Program-made: the position numbers and the translations under genes
From: Oikopleura dioica
Taxonomy: Eukaryota > Chordata > Appendicularia > Copelata > Oikopleuridae
DNA length: 64,000 nucleotides
Reading direction: 5' to 3'
Assembly: GCA_907165135.1 (NCBI GenBank)
Contig: OU015569.1
Location: 310,001 to 374,000, forward strand
Part shown: piece by piece, positions 1 to 13,947 of the stretch
Numbering within the stretch: the stretch's first letter is position 1
Layout of the letters: each line of letters opens with the position of its first letter
The notes under the pieces: generated by a model
The model's database searches: none
What the model saw: the letters and a program-made list of their open reading frames with translations, nothing else
Told to the model about the DNA's origin: nothing

Positions 1-1779
1 GGTAAATCTCCTTCCCTTCACGACTCACAAACTCTCCAAGGCGTCTTTTCACGTCGCTAGAAGTACAGCTATTCATTAAATGGCCGAGCATGGTCTTCGA
101 AACGGGCGTGCGGAGTTCCACGTGATACTCTAGCAGATTTTTGAGACTGGCGCGCTCGGGAAACCAGCTTGGTCTCTTTCCCCCTTTTGCGAAGACAGCA
201 ACGTCCGTCCCTCCAAATGCCTTCATCGCCAGCTCCACTTCTTTTGGATCATTTGGCGTGAATAGTGCCACGCAATCGCCGCAATGCAACTCTCGCCCGT
301 TATCACTTCCACAGCGGGTGCTCTCTGGCAAAGAAAGGCTGATTTCCCAGGCTTGTTTTTCCGCTTGAACCGAGGTTAGCCGCTTGCCATTGAGTACCGT
401 GCATTCGTAAATTGGCGACGAAACTGGCTCAAAAGCTGCACCATTTTGAATCTCGGAAAAATTTCTAGGAGGAGAATAGGTTTCCTGAGAATCGTCGGTA
501 GCTATTTCAAACGCTGGTTCTGGCATTTTCGGTATTTTCAAGGCGGTTGAAGCGGCGACATGATCGCTTCTACGAATCAGCTCAATAACTGCGTCGTACT
601 GAGATGCTTGCTTGGCTTTTTGACTGGTGCTCGAGAGGGGATGGAAAACTGGCTCGACACTTTGAGTGAGCTCATTGTTAACCCATTTTCTGACGAGACC
701 TTCGATGCCTTCGATGAATTTGTCTGTGGCATCCGCAAAAGCATCGTTGTTCGAATCGTCAGCTTCGACAATCTGATCGACAAGTCTCATGCCAGCGCGG
801 AGCATCGCTTTGAGAAGCCCGTGCGGTCCGTCCATAAACGTCGTGTAGTTCGAATCGCCAAGGCAGAGCATGCAGAAGTCAGTTTGATGCAGCTTCTCTA
901 CTTTTTCGATTTTCGAAAGAAACTGGGCACCATTCGGAGGGAGCTCTCCTTGCCCAGTCGAGGACGCAATGACGACCAGAAGAGTCGGTATCGTTTCGCT
1001 GATCACGCTTTCTGTTAGAGAATGTTAGTAAGATGAATTACCATAAGAATTTTTTGTCCGAAAAAAAAATTTTTCAGATAAGAACATATTCTGAAAGCCC
1101 AAGTAAAAATTAGTCGATTCCCAAATTTCTAGGGCTCAATGACGACATTATGACGTCATTTATAATGAATAAATGTCCGAAAAGGCTCCAAATTAATGAA
1201 ACTTTGGAACGCTTTTTGAGGCGGTTTTCGCTGGAAATAGATTTTTCTATTGATGGCATGTTGTTCGCCATCAAAAACTACGTAGGGACCCGAGGCTTAT
1301 TTTTCGAACCGACCGGTTTCAAAAATTGAACCGGTCGGTAATGGTTGATATTCAATGGTTTGATCCCGGGTTCCTACGTAGTTTTTCATGGAAAATCCGA
1401 ATCCGTCGAGAAAAATAAAATTAAAAAGCGTTTTCGGCTCGAAAAAGCGTTCCAAAGACAAAATTTTCAAATCAGCCCGATGACGTCATAATGACGTCAT
1501 CTGACCCTAGAATTTGGTCATTCTGTATAAATTTTTACGGGCTATCGGAATATACCAATATCTCAAAAAAAATTTTTTTGCCCGAAAAATTCTTATGGTA
1601 ATTCATCGTAAAGTCATTTTAGAGAAAAAAGAGTTACCCGCGAGATTATTGAGTTCATCCGGCAAAACAAGGTCCACAGAATCATCAACGGCTTCCGAGG
1701 CCAACGCGTAGACTTCCTCCGCCATGGCTGCTCCTGTGCCTCCCTTGGAAGCGAAGCCGAAGAGTATTCTTTTCTCCAT
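1..1779 (-). CDS. MTRR: Methionine synthase reductase (3' end outside window)
   Basis: NADPH-dependent diflavin reductase that reactivates cob(II)alamin-bound methionine synthase in the methionine cycle. Exon 1 (about 1638-1779) begins MEKRILFGFASKGG, the flavodoxin-type FMN-binding start. Exon 2 (1-1011) continues with ASSTGQGELPPNG and LGDSNYTTF, two further FMN loops, then a linker and the start of the FAD-binding domain (LHCGDCVALFTPND). This closely follows the MTRR layout rather than that of cytochrome P450 reductase or NDOR1. The join at 1638/1011 is GT-AG, phase 1. The first ATG (1794) would add five residues; I prefer 1779 because an AG lies just before it and the length then matches the family. 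The 620-bp intron carries a mobile element. The NADPH domain lies beyond the window. Confidence 0.88.
1032..1607. mobile_element. 576-bp inverted-repeat element (MITE-like) in the MTRR intron
   Basis: The ends are matching inverted repeats (GATGAATTACCATAAGAA at 1032 against its complement ending at 1607), and the arms stay partly complementary far inward. GTAA flanks both sides (1028-1031 and 1608-1611), fitting a 4-bp target duplication. No ORF of note, so non-autonomous. The arms carry three perfect TGACGTCA palindromes (1151, 1481, 1492). Confidence 0.8.
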
Positions 1780-1911
1780 TCTTAGGGGAAGCATAAGGAA
1801 GTGAAATAAGTTTTTGGATAAATTGTATTTGATTGAATGAAGAAATTGCAGTAGATTGCTATCAGAATAAGAAGACGCGTAAGAAAAATAAAAAAAGGAC
1901 GGAAGAACTTT

Positions 1912-3213
1912 TCAGCATGCGGCTGGAGTGGTCAGATCGAAGCGATAAAGGCAGGTAGAGGGTTCACTGACGTAGGAGATTTCATCCGCCACGCCGCAGA
2001 CAAAATTGACTTCCACCGATCTGGAGATTCCGCTGGGGCAGCCGTCTCCCTTTCCGTTCGGCATCAGTAGCTAAAAATTGATAGAACACTTGATCGTTTT
2101 CGAAGTGATGTTATTTACCTTTGGCGAGTTTGGATCAGAAAGGTTGAGGACACCGCCTTTTCCTAAAGTGAGCGGATTTGCCTTCATTCCGTCGTCCTGG
2201 CTTGCTTCAGAGTAAGGACACAGTTTGTACACATAAGAGGGACTTCGGTACGTCAGGCAGATTTGGGAGAGTTTGTAGAACTCGCCATTTGGACCGTAGT
2301 TTGCTTTTTCTACGTTCTCCAAGTGCTCAGCAGCTTTTACATATTCTTCCTAAACGGGGCCTTTATAATGATCGAAAAAGCAGCGAAACGAACCTTTAGC
2401 TCTTTTCCTTGTGCAATAACATCTAGTCTGGCAGATTCTTGAAGCTCATAATCGTAACACACATCAGAACAGGGAGTGAAGCGAACGTTTTCGCCCTGTC
2501 TCGGAAGCTTGTTTTCTTCCGACAATTCTAGCCCCTTCCACTCGTCAGAACCATCGCAGCAGTCACACACCCCATCGTTTACCAATTTCGAGCGGATATA
2601 CCTGAACAACCGAGTTAGAATCAATCGAAATCAACAATTTTCAGCAGATATTTGGACGAACCTGTGTTCTGGCTCGCAGTAAAAGTGGTAATCACACGCT
2701 GAAGTACCCGGCTCGTCACTGCCATCTTCGCAGTCGCAATTGTTGTCATTGACCTAGAGCACCAAATAAGTTACAGAAAAACGAAAAAATGAGCTCTTTA
2801 CTTTTTCGAATTTCACGGTCTGTTTTCCATCGAGACACAAGAAATTGGCATCTTTATCCGGTAGATAGCGTTTGCGATCTTCCTTTCTCACGCCAACGAG
2901 GAGGGTGCCGTTGACTTTGATGGGCACTTCTTGCTCGAGTTTGTGATGGAACTTTGGATGCAGATTGCGCTGTTGGCCGCCACCGTACTTGTTTCGCTCG
3001 TGATAGGCGTGCCCTGCATGGCCAGCTTGTTGCGCTTGCATGTGCCGGTGCAAATTGGCCTTGGAAAAGCGTTAAATCGGAAAAATGAAAGATGAACACC
3101 TGAAAGGATAGAAACATTAGGGCCATGATGACGAGCGTGAGGAGATTGTTCTGAGGAGGTCTCCTCTCCTCGAACACAAATTCGCCATTTCGATGTCTAC
3201 GTATTACCAGCAT
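1912..3213 (-). CDS. Glucosidase II beta-like protein, short, membrane-anchored
   Basis: Family of the non-catalytic beta subunit of ER glucosidase II (PRKCSH-like). From the start at 3213: a short basic segment, one hydrophobic helix (LLTLVIMALMFLSF), a His/Gln-rich stretch, two LDL-receptor-A-like Cys modules (NCDCEDGSDEPG and CDCCDGSDEW, the family hallmark), a short linker, and an MRH-type C-terminus ending CLYRFDLTTPAAC, very like the end of the human protein. It lacks the long coiled and Glu-rich middle and a C-terminal HDEL-type signal, so it resembles the short GII-beta-like paralogues found in animals more than PRKCSH itself. Introns are GT-AG (for example 3063-3101). An AG stands just upstream of the start. 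Sits 142 bp downstream of the CATIP-like gene and 132 bp before MTRR in the same orientation. Confidence 0.8.
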
Positions 3214-3355
3214 CGACAAGCTTACAACATAGAAAATTGAAAATGCTGAAAAATCTGAAAACAACCATGTTTTTTTTTCGATTTTTTATAAAAATATATT
3301 TTTTTCTCGAAGGTGAGTGTACACTGTATAAAAATAAAGAAAAGGATTGGGGAAA

Positions 3356-4609
3356 CTACTGTTCTTGGAAGGCGGAAAAGTGCTCGCGCGCGAAGGCATA
3401 AATGTCTTCTGGCTTTTCGGTGATGACTGCGGTGTAGAAGTCGCGCACGACACTGACGATTTGCGGATTCTCCGTCAGGTATTGCTGGTTCTGCCGAAGG
3501 ATCGCCGCTGCTTTCTGAAAGCAACTACTTTCCTGAAGAGAAGAACTCGAACTTACTTGTCTGTACTCTGATCTGAGCATGATATCGTCTCTCCAGAAGA
3601 TTCGCTTCTCCGGAAACTCCGGCACCTTGTCCTCCTTATCCTGCACCAGCGTTGGCACTTCGGATACCTTCGCCTGGAGCTCTCCCTGGTCCGTCTCTCG
3701 CACGCAAATGTGCCCGTCCTCGAAGAGCCACAATCTATAAGACTAAATTTATCGTCACAACTTTACAAGGCGCGCTGTCTTACATTCTTTCCATAAGCGG
3801 TTTGTGTCGATCTTCGGATGCCGACAACCTCGACTTCCTTTTCGTTGATCTTCTGCTTTCCGTGGCCCAACGATGACAGGGACGATAACGAGATGAGTTT
3901 TGCATCCACATCTGAAAATGAATCCCTGCATTTTTTGATAAAGATGCCTCGTTCTTACCTAAATACGGCAGCTCGATTTCATAAACGCCGACTTTCGGCA
4001 ACAGTCTCTGTAAAACGACGCAGGCGCCCTCGGACAAGATGTGCTGCCACTTCTCGACGTTGACGAACATTTCCGACTTCTGCTCAGTTTCGCTGTCGAA
4101 GAAATACGTCGTCTGAGTGACCTTGTATCCCTTCCCCGTCAAGTAGTTGATCTCTGTCGTTTTCTCGAACTGGAGGGTTTCTTCGATGCGTTTTTCGTAA
4201 CGCAGCTCCAGCTTCGCCGTCAAATTACAAAGCAGTTGCTGGCGGCTTTCCATCCCCGCTGCCTCAATGTTCGTCTCCGCCTCGATTTGGATGATGTTGT
4301 CTTCCACCCGCAGGTCGACGCTGATCCCGACCGTGCCCACCGCTTCCCCTTTCGAGTAAACATTAAGATGCTCTTCGAAATCGATTGTGTGAATGTCGTT
4401 GGGCTGCAGCTCCGCCAAGAATCGATGAAATTCCTAAATAGCCAATTTTTTAATTTGAAATAAAATAAGAGTATTTTCCGATTCCATCTACCATTTCTCA
4501 TCTCTCTCACCTCATTTGGCTCAGCTTTGACGTACTTTATCTCCTTGGAGTGTGGAGTCGTTATTCGCCGAACATATTGCAGATCGTTCGGATCCTGCTG
4601 GCGAAACAT
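3356..4609 (-). CDS. CATIP-like (ciliogenesis-associated TTC17-interacting) protein
   Basis: Exons read as one protein of about 360 residues. The N-terminal part has EFHRFLAELQPNDIHTIDF followed by a beta-rich region (LTGKGYKVTQTTYFF, ILSEGACVVLQRLLPKVG, LWLFEDGHICVRETD). The C-terminus (RIFWRDDIMLRSEYRQ ... YLTENPQIVSVVRDFYTAV ... EDIYAFAREHFSAF) is an RIIa/DPY-30-like docking helix pair of the kind found in axonemal proteins. Overall order and motifs resemble vertebrate CATIP (C2orf62), which acts with TTC17 on actin in cilium assembly. That name comes from remembered similarity, so moderate confidence. TTTCTTTTCAG lies immediately before the ATG at 4609, a likely trans-splice acceptor. Confidence 0.6.
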
Positions 4610-4765
4610 CCTGAAAAGAAAGAAACGCTTGAATAAGTTATCATTTGTTGGGTTCTTTAAATGGAGCAAAGTGGCAGTGAAAATAAATTTTCTAACTCAG
4701 TGCCATAAATGACAGGATTATACTAAATGTGTAGCTCAAAAAAATAAAAATATCTCTTTCAATTT

Positions 4766-8479
<3,714 letters not shown>

Positions 8480-8694
8480 CTAAACAGCAACCCTCAACAC
8501 CAAAATTCAACTTTCCAAAAAAATCATTTTTTCTCGGAAAATAATAAAACATGTGAAGCTTTGTTTATTGAACTTCGTGGCAGTAATCTTAATCTTTTAG
8601 GACAGTGAATGAATCTACTAGGAGTAAAAGTGAATTGAATTGGGAATTTTAGTGATCGCAATTTCGAATTGAAGTTAAATAAGAAAGAGAAGTT

Positions 8695-9399
8695 CTAGGG
8701 CTGCTCGTAGGATGAAGCTTCGCTGAGATCAGACAACACTCGGCTCCTAAACATTTCGTTATTGAAGTAAGTAATGAAGAAAGTGGGACTCACTCTGTCT
8801 CCGTCTCCGTTGTTGTTTTAGTTTTGGTTTCAGATTCTTCTGGCTCCTCCTCCTCAAACGATGAGCCGCTCAAAATCGCGATGGAGTCGCCATCCTCGCT
8901 ATCAGAATTATCGTCATCGATCACCTCGAACGACTCATCTTCGACGAAGCTTCCATCGAGCTCAATCACGCGCCGCGGGTTGACCCGTTGACTCGCCTGT
9001 TCTGAATCGTTGAAATCAACAAAGAAACAAAGAAAATTGAACTTACTCAAAATAGCATCAATTTCTTCGGGCGAGAGTCTTTGCTGGCGCGTGTCAAGAA
9101 TCGGCGGCAAATTTTTGATCGAGCCAAGTGGGAAGGTGACCTTTGAATGGCAGGAAGGACAGACGATGTTTTCAGCGTACGCTTTTCTTGAAAAATAGAA
9201 AGTGGAAAATACTAATGCGAAACAAAACTTACGTGCAGCAGGCAACGACGCAGGGGAAGCAAAGAATATGGCGACAGGGCATTTCTAGCGGGTGTCTGAA
9301 GTCGCCCTTGCATTTGGAGCATTTGGAGTCCTCGACTCTGGCATTCCCAATCTCCAAGTTTTGCAGCAAGTTGGAGACGTCTCTCAGTTCGGTCACCAT
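8695..9399 (-). CDS. RING-finger protein, probable E3 ubiquitin ligase
   Basis: Starts MVTELRDVSNLLQNLEIG. A RING domain spans the first intron: CSKCKGDF, then CRHILCFPCVVACC, then CPSCHSKVTF, giving a C3HC4-type zinc ligand pattern. A linker LPPILDTRQQRLSPEEIDAI resembles the coil after TRIM or RNF RINGs. The C-terminal half is acidic and low-complexity (DDDNSDSEDGDSIA, then a Thr/Glu run), and a last short exon ends SEASSYEQP. Introns are GT-AG and about 45 bp. No B-box or other named domain is visible, so a specific orthologue cannot be assigned. It is the first gene of the minus-strand run leading into SUPT16H. Confidence 0.8.
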
Positions 9400-10019
9400 T
9401 TTCAAAATTTGATTTGAACCAAGAAAACAGAAAAGAGAAAAAAGCAGGGCAAAAAAAGATGCAACTGATGCTATCTAGATCGCCCGATCGAATTTGCCCA
9501 TCTTTGCATTTTCTTTGAATGCATCACTGATCAATCGTCTTTTTTCTTAAAATGCCATCTTTTGTTATTTATAATCGAAAATGGAAGCTATGAACGATGA
9601 TAGTATCAAATAAATAAATTTGAAGGAAAGAACAAATATCTTCGTCTTGGCTCAGCAGCCTGTGTAGAAAACCTGAGTCAGGTTTCTGGAAAAGCTTTTC
9701 ATAAAATGTAAGCATCTTTCAGGCCCTGACTCAGGTTTTCTTCACAGGTCGCCGAGCCCAGTCGATAGTAAGTGAATTCTAAATAAGAATGTGAGTAATA
9801 AAAGTAATACTGTACTAGTTAAATAATGAACTGGATTCTGAAGTGAATTTTCGTTAGTGACGATTTTATTTCTGAAAGTTTTAACTTTCTCCGTGGTTGA
9901 AATTGAGTAGAATTAAAGACTGAGCAAAACCGCGTATTTTTAGTATACGATATACTACAAGTATACCCTTAGTTTTTTCGGAAGCCGCATTTTGGAAGAC
10001 AATGAAGAAGAAGCAACAG
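9400..10019. other. Intergenic stretch upstream of the RING gene
   Basis: About 620 bp between the RdRP stop and the RING start. It holds one inverted-repeat element (9647-9761) and an AT-rich stretch with a GTATAC-containing palindromic patch near 9940-9966. No convincing exon on either strand. Confidence 0.6.
9647..9761. mobile_element. GGGCTCGGCAACCTG-family inverted-repeat element, copy 1
   Basis: Left end TGGCTCAGCAGCCTGTGTAG and AACCTGAGTCAGG, right end CCTGACTCAGG then CAGGTCGCCGAGCCCAG. The two arms are complementary, enclosing a short AT-rich loop. Same family as the copies at 22531, 28406, 29572 and elsewhere; this one is intergenic. Confidence 0.85.
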
Positions 10020-12990
10020 TTAGAATTTTTGATTTCTCATTCTTGGTTCTTGATTCTCTGATGTTTTTCTTAGTTTTTGACGCGTCATTTTTTGAAGTTT
10101 TTGGTTCCCAGTTCTTGAGAAATAATCCGTGCATCTAGCCAAGTGGAAAAGCGCGCTTTCCGACTTTTGCGATGCGCTCAAAACCGCTTTCAACAGCTTT
10201 TTGCCTAGTTTTAAAACAAAGTTAGTTTGTTCTAGTCTAGAAAGAAAGTGTTGCTTTACCGTGGATTTGCTCAAGATTATCTCCGGAGGAATACAGTGAC
10301 AGTTCGGGAAGGGAGGGCGTGAAGTCGAAGCACGAGAAAACGTCGAATTCGATGAAGCAAGAGGTTTGGAAAGAGAAAGGGTTGAAGAGGAAATCGTGGC
10401 GAACATTTGAGCCCAAGCGGCCAACGCAAGAAATGCTCTGTTTGTTTCAAGGAGTTATTATTCAAAGCGCTGCTGTTATTTTTACCTTTTTCGTTGGGTC
10501 GCTATCGCTCGGGCGGAAGAAGAAGATCAGTGTTTCGATATCGAAAAAGCAGTTGTACTGAGATAGCTCGATTAAATATTGCACAAGTTGTTGCTCCGGA
10601 TGTGAAAACACCCGGCCGCGGATCATTTCGAAGTAATCGCTCGTTTTCGGCGCGCTGGAGACGAGAACGAAGCTCCTCTCCTTCTCCGTTTTCACATTCG
10701 GCGTGATGGAGAGCCGCTTGAGCAGGTTTCTCGCCGCCTCCTTCGCCGGCTGCCTGAGCAAGTTGCGAAGAAGCACGGCGTGCACCAATTGCCCGTCCGT
10801 TAAATCCCGCTCGAGGAGAAAACCCGTCTCGCTACTGCTTGTTCTGCGCCGCAGCTGGGCAGGGATTTCCACCCTTCCGCCATGCTTGGCTTGGTCCACC
10901 GCTTCCGAGAAGATTTTCGCAAGTTGGCGGCACTGCTCGCTGTCTGGGCCCACCTCTTCCGCCCAGACTTTGTAGTTCTTGTCGACCAGGCCGAGTGGGG
11001 ACTCGTAACGAGCAAAAAAGGCGATCAAATCGTCCTTGCTGATGTTTTCTTTTACGGGCGGGGCAATGCGTGAGCAGGGAAGCAAAGGGGCTTCCACTTT
11101 TTTAGGAATGAGGCGACGATCCCAGGAGACGAAATACTCGTCCCCGTCGAGATCGCTTTCGTGGATTTCGTGCGGATGCGGCCGCTCCAGCGACTGATGC
11201 GTTGGAAAAACGATCACGTCGGTCAAATGTTCGAGGGAACGGACACGACGCTGGGTTAATACACGCACATCGCCGGGATAATAAGTCGGGCTCTTCATGA
11301 CGACGATTCTAGTGCCATTCGGCGGGCTGCGGATGATCAGCCGCCTCCTCGATCGCCTCGTTTCGCCGCTCGAAAGAAAGGTCTCATCGTAGTCGGTGTA
11401 CTGGATGAAGCACTCGCCTTTGCGCAGAGTTTGGCCAAAGTCCGCGGCGCCGTAGAGATTCCTCGAGTGTCGCAGAGGAATAGAGAAGGCTGCGGACTCG
11501 GCTTTCTTCGCATCTGCATCTGAAGTGAGCGAGTAGCTTCGTTGGAATATCGACTCGTAGATGCCCTCCACTGCGAGCTTGATGTCCGGAGGAAAGTCGT
11601 CTTCGCAGTCGATGTTTTCCAGCGTTAGTTTTTCCGCTTCTTCTGTTTTCGACGAGAGAGAAAGAAGATCGAACGCGGACGAGATGTTCTGCTGGCTGAA
11701 CTTGACGAGGTCGAAGAATTCGTTTTGAATTTCGAGAAAGGTCGTGTTAGCGATTCCCAGGGCGGATAAAACTAACACAAATTGCCGATTCAAGCGCCCG
11801 TAAACGAATGGTTTCGACTCTCCGCCTCTGCAGATCCCCAGCAGTCTGCCCGTGCGCCCTTGCTTGCGCTCAGTGTACTTTAGGCGGCCCTTGATCGTGG
11901 CGAAATTCCAGTCGAATTTTTTCTGAATCCCTTTTCTCAATGAATTGAAGACTTGAGTTGAACTTGTGCTGTTATGGTTAATACCTGTGATTCGCGGAGA
12001 ACGAGCTCGAGAGAACTGCCATCAAGTGCCGGGTCGTGAACGAGGATGCCTTTGCAGCCCATGAAGCGGATTTGGACGATGGAGGGAACCTGGAAGGGTT
12101 GATGGCAGTATCTGAAAGTGATTCATAAAGAAAACGGCAATAAAACAGAAAATACCTCCGCGCGCAGTGCTTGTTGAGAGTGAACCGCTCGGCCAGACTC
12201 GTTGACATTCGTCCACAACCGTCAGTAAAGTTATAACCGTGGTGTCGAATGTCCTCTTCGATTTTCCATTTGCCGTCTTCGATGAACTCAGCGTGGCGTG
12301 TAGAAGAGAGAAGAAGGCCCAATCTCGCGCCAAACTTGGGCACCGTCTTGATCGCCGCGAACTTGCCAAAGTAGTTCCAAATCAGCGACGGGCAAATGAG
12401 ACAGCGTCGTTGCTGGGTTTTCCGTCTCGTTCGTCGGAGAAAGTCGAGTCTGCCGCTGTCGTACTCGAGCCACCTGCTTGTCCACCACTTGGCGTCGTAG
12501 TTGACCAAAATGCACATCTTGTAGCGGAGCTGGGACGACGAAAAGGCGAAGAATCTGAAGAGACATTCACCCTGCCCGTCGACCTCGCAAAGCACCCCTT
12601 GCTTCAAGACCTTCTCGATGACATCCTTAGGGACTTAAATTATTCCAAACGTTTTTGACAAAATTGCTTACTTTTGCCCTGGCGCTCGTCGAACTCGAGC
12701 TTGACGAAATCGTCGACGTCGAAGTCCCGTGTGAGCGGGCACTCGTGAAAGTCCTCGATCATCGTCTCGCACGTGATCGTGCCAAACTCGTGATCTTGCC
12801 GACTTCTTTCGCACTCCTTCGAAATCTTGAAACACTTGATCTTGTCTTTCTTCTTCCACAATTTCGCCGCGTTCTCTTTCTCGTCCTCCTCGTTGTCCTC
12901 ATCGTTGTTTTCAGCCGGCTCCCAAGTCAACGCCCGTGCCGCTCGGTCCTGTCCTCGATAGAGACAGTCTTGCAAACGACATCTTCCCAT
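10020..12990 (-). CDS. Cellular RNA-dependent RNA polymerase (eukaryotic QDE-1/EGO-1 type)
   Basis: RdRPs of this family copy RNA templates and amplify small interfering RNA. Reading the exons in order shows the family landmarks: FRFFAFSSSQLRYK; IWNYFGKFAAIKTVPKFGAR; DGCGRMS; QIRFMGCKGILVHDP; LRESQ|KKF across an intron; LNRQFVLVLSALGI; YYPGDVRVL; DVIVFPTH; and the catalytic loop SDLDGDEYFVSWD with all three Asp of DxDGD. The joins I checked are GT-AG. The C-terminus appears to run through two further exons to 10020. About 900 residues; only about 110 precede the conserved core, with an acidic N-terminal patch, so an upstream exon is possible. The start at 12990 is the first ATG of the open exon. 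The gene lies 240 bp downstream of an IMMP1-like gene. No sign of disruption and no virus-type genes nearby. Confidence 0.9.
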
Positions 12991-13229
12991 AGCAAATTCC
13001 AAACTGGCTCAATCCATTCTAAAGCAACCAAAGTCGGCATTGATTTCAATGGTCAGTACCAAATGAATATTATCAGAAAAGCAATCAACATGTCAAGGTA
13101 AATATCGTCAAAGGGCATTACTCCGATGAACTTCTGAAAAATCGCTCTTTCTTCTAACGGACCAAACGATCAGAAAATAGGCTCGCATTCGATCAAAGGA
13201 AGAAAAAACCGCAGGAAACAAGGCCCGCT

Positions 13230-13818
13230 TTAATGAAAGCGACTGCATGAGAGCCCGAATCTAGAATCAATAGATCGTTCCTTATTATCGCCCTCTACCC
13301 AGACACATCCATTTGGAACTTCAACTTCCCCGACATCTTCCCATCCATCACCTAGATACACGCGCCGCCTCCAGTACGCTACAGTAGGCGATTTAGTAAA
13401 ATAAAAATCAGCTGATCTAGAATTTGCCTCTTTCGCCAGCCAAATGAGTGATTCTTTTCAAAATAGTCTTTCCCTCTTGTTCCGGGTCTTCAGCTACAAT
13501 CACGTCGTTTTTAGAGAGCTTTTCGATTCCAGCGAAAAATGGGCGAATAATGATCAACGAGTTGTGTTCTATAGTGGGCTCCATCGAGTGCCCGTTCACG
13601 AGCAGGAGAAGTCTGCGAAGGGTTAGCGGAAGTAACTCGAATTCTACTTAGACAAAATCAAGAATCGTAGACTTATTTTCCTCTCCCATACTCTTTCCTA
13701 GAATCATTTTAATTTTACGCACTTTCGAAAGTGGAAACGATGCCTTAGCTGCGTAGAAGGAGCACAAACAGCCAGTGTACAAAATTCTTGAGCGATTAGT
13801 GAACTGCCGAAAGACCAT
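13230..13818 (-). CDS. IMMP1L: Mitochondrial inner membrane protease subunit 1-like (S26 peptidase)
   Basis: Signal-peptidase-I fold protease that trims sorting signals of inner-membrane proteins. A hydrophobic helix (LILLLLLVNGHSMEPT) leads into the SMEP motif with the catalytic Ser. ILKRITHLAGER holds the catalytic Lys, and VPNGCVWVEGDN with DSRFG is the second conserved box. The exon carrying the second box joins the first through a non-GT intron (donor reads AG|GCAAAT, acceptor CTGTAG|CGTACTGG). The first exon probably begins at MVFRQFTNRSRILYTG (13818), but its join to the helix exon is unresolved, since the only matching intron would be 25 bp. The extreme C-terminus is also uncertain. 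Confidence 0.7.
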
Positions 13819-13947
13819 TCTTTGGAATCAGAGGCGTTCTTTATTTACATAATAAAATATCAATAATCAGACAAGGCACTTGAGATTTTGGATTTTGGAA
13901 GAGCAAAGGAAGAAGTGTGGCGGAGAAAAAGGGGAACAGATCGGAGG

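Noticed and set aside
560-1018. 152-residue plus-strand ORF opposite MTRR
   Set aside because: Minus strand shows clear flavodoxin motifs over the same span.
10020-12990. RdRP as an integrated RNA-virus gene
   Set aside because: The DLDGD loop and flanking motifs are those of cellular eukaryotic RdRPs, the gene has several spliceosomal introns, and no capsid or helicase genes are near.
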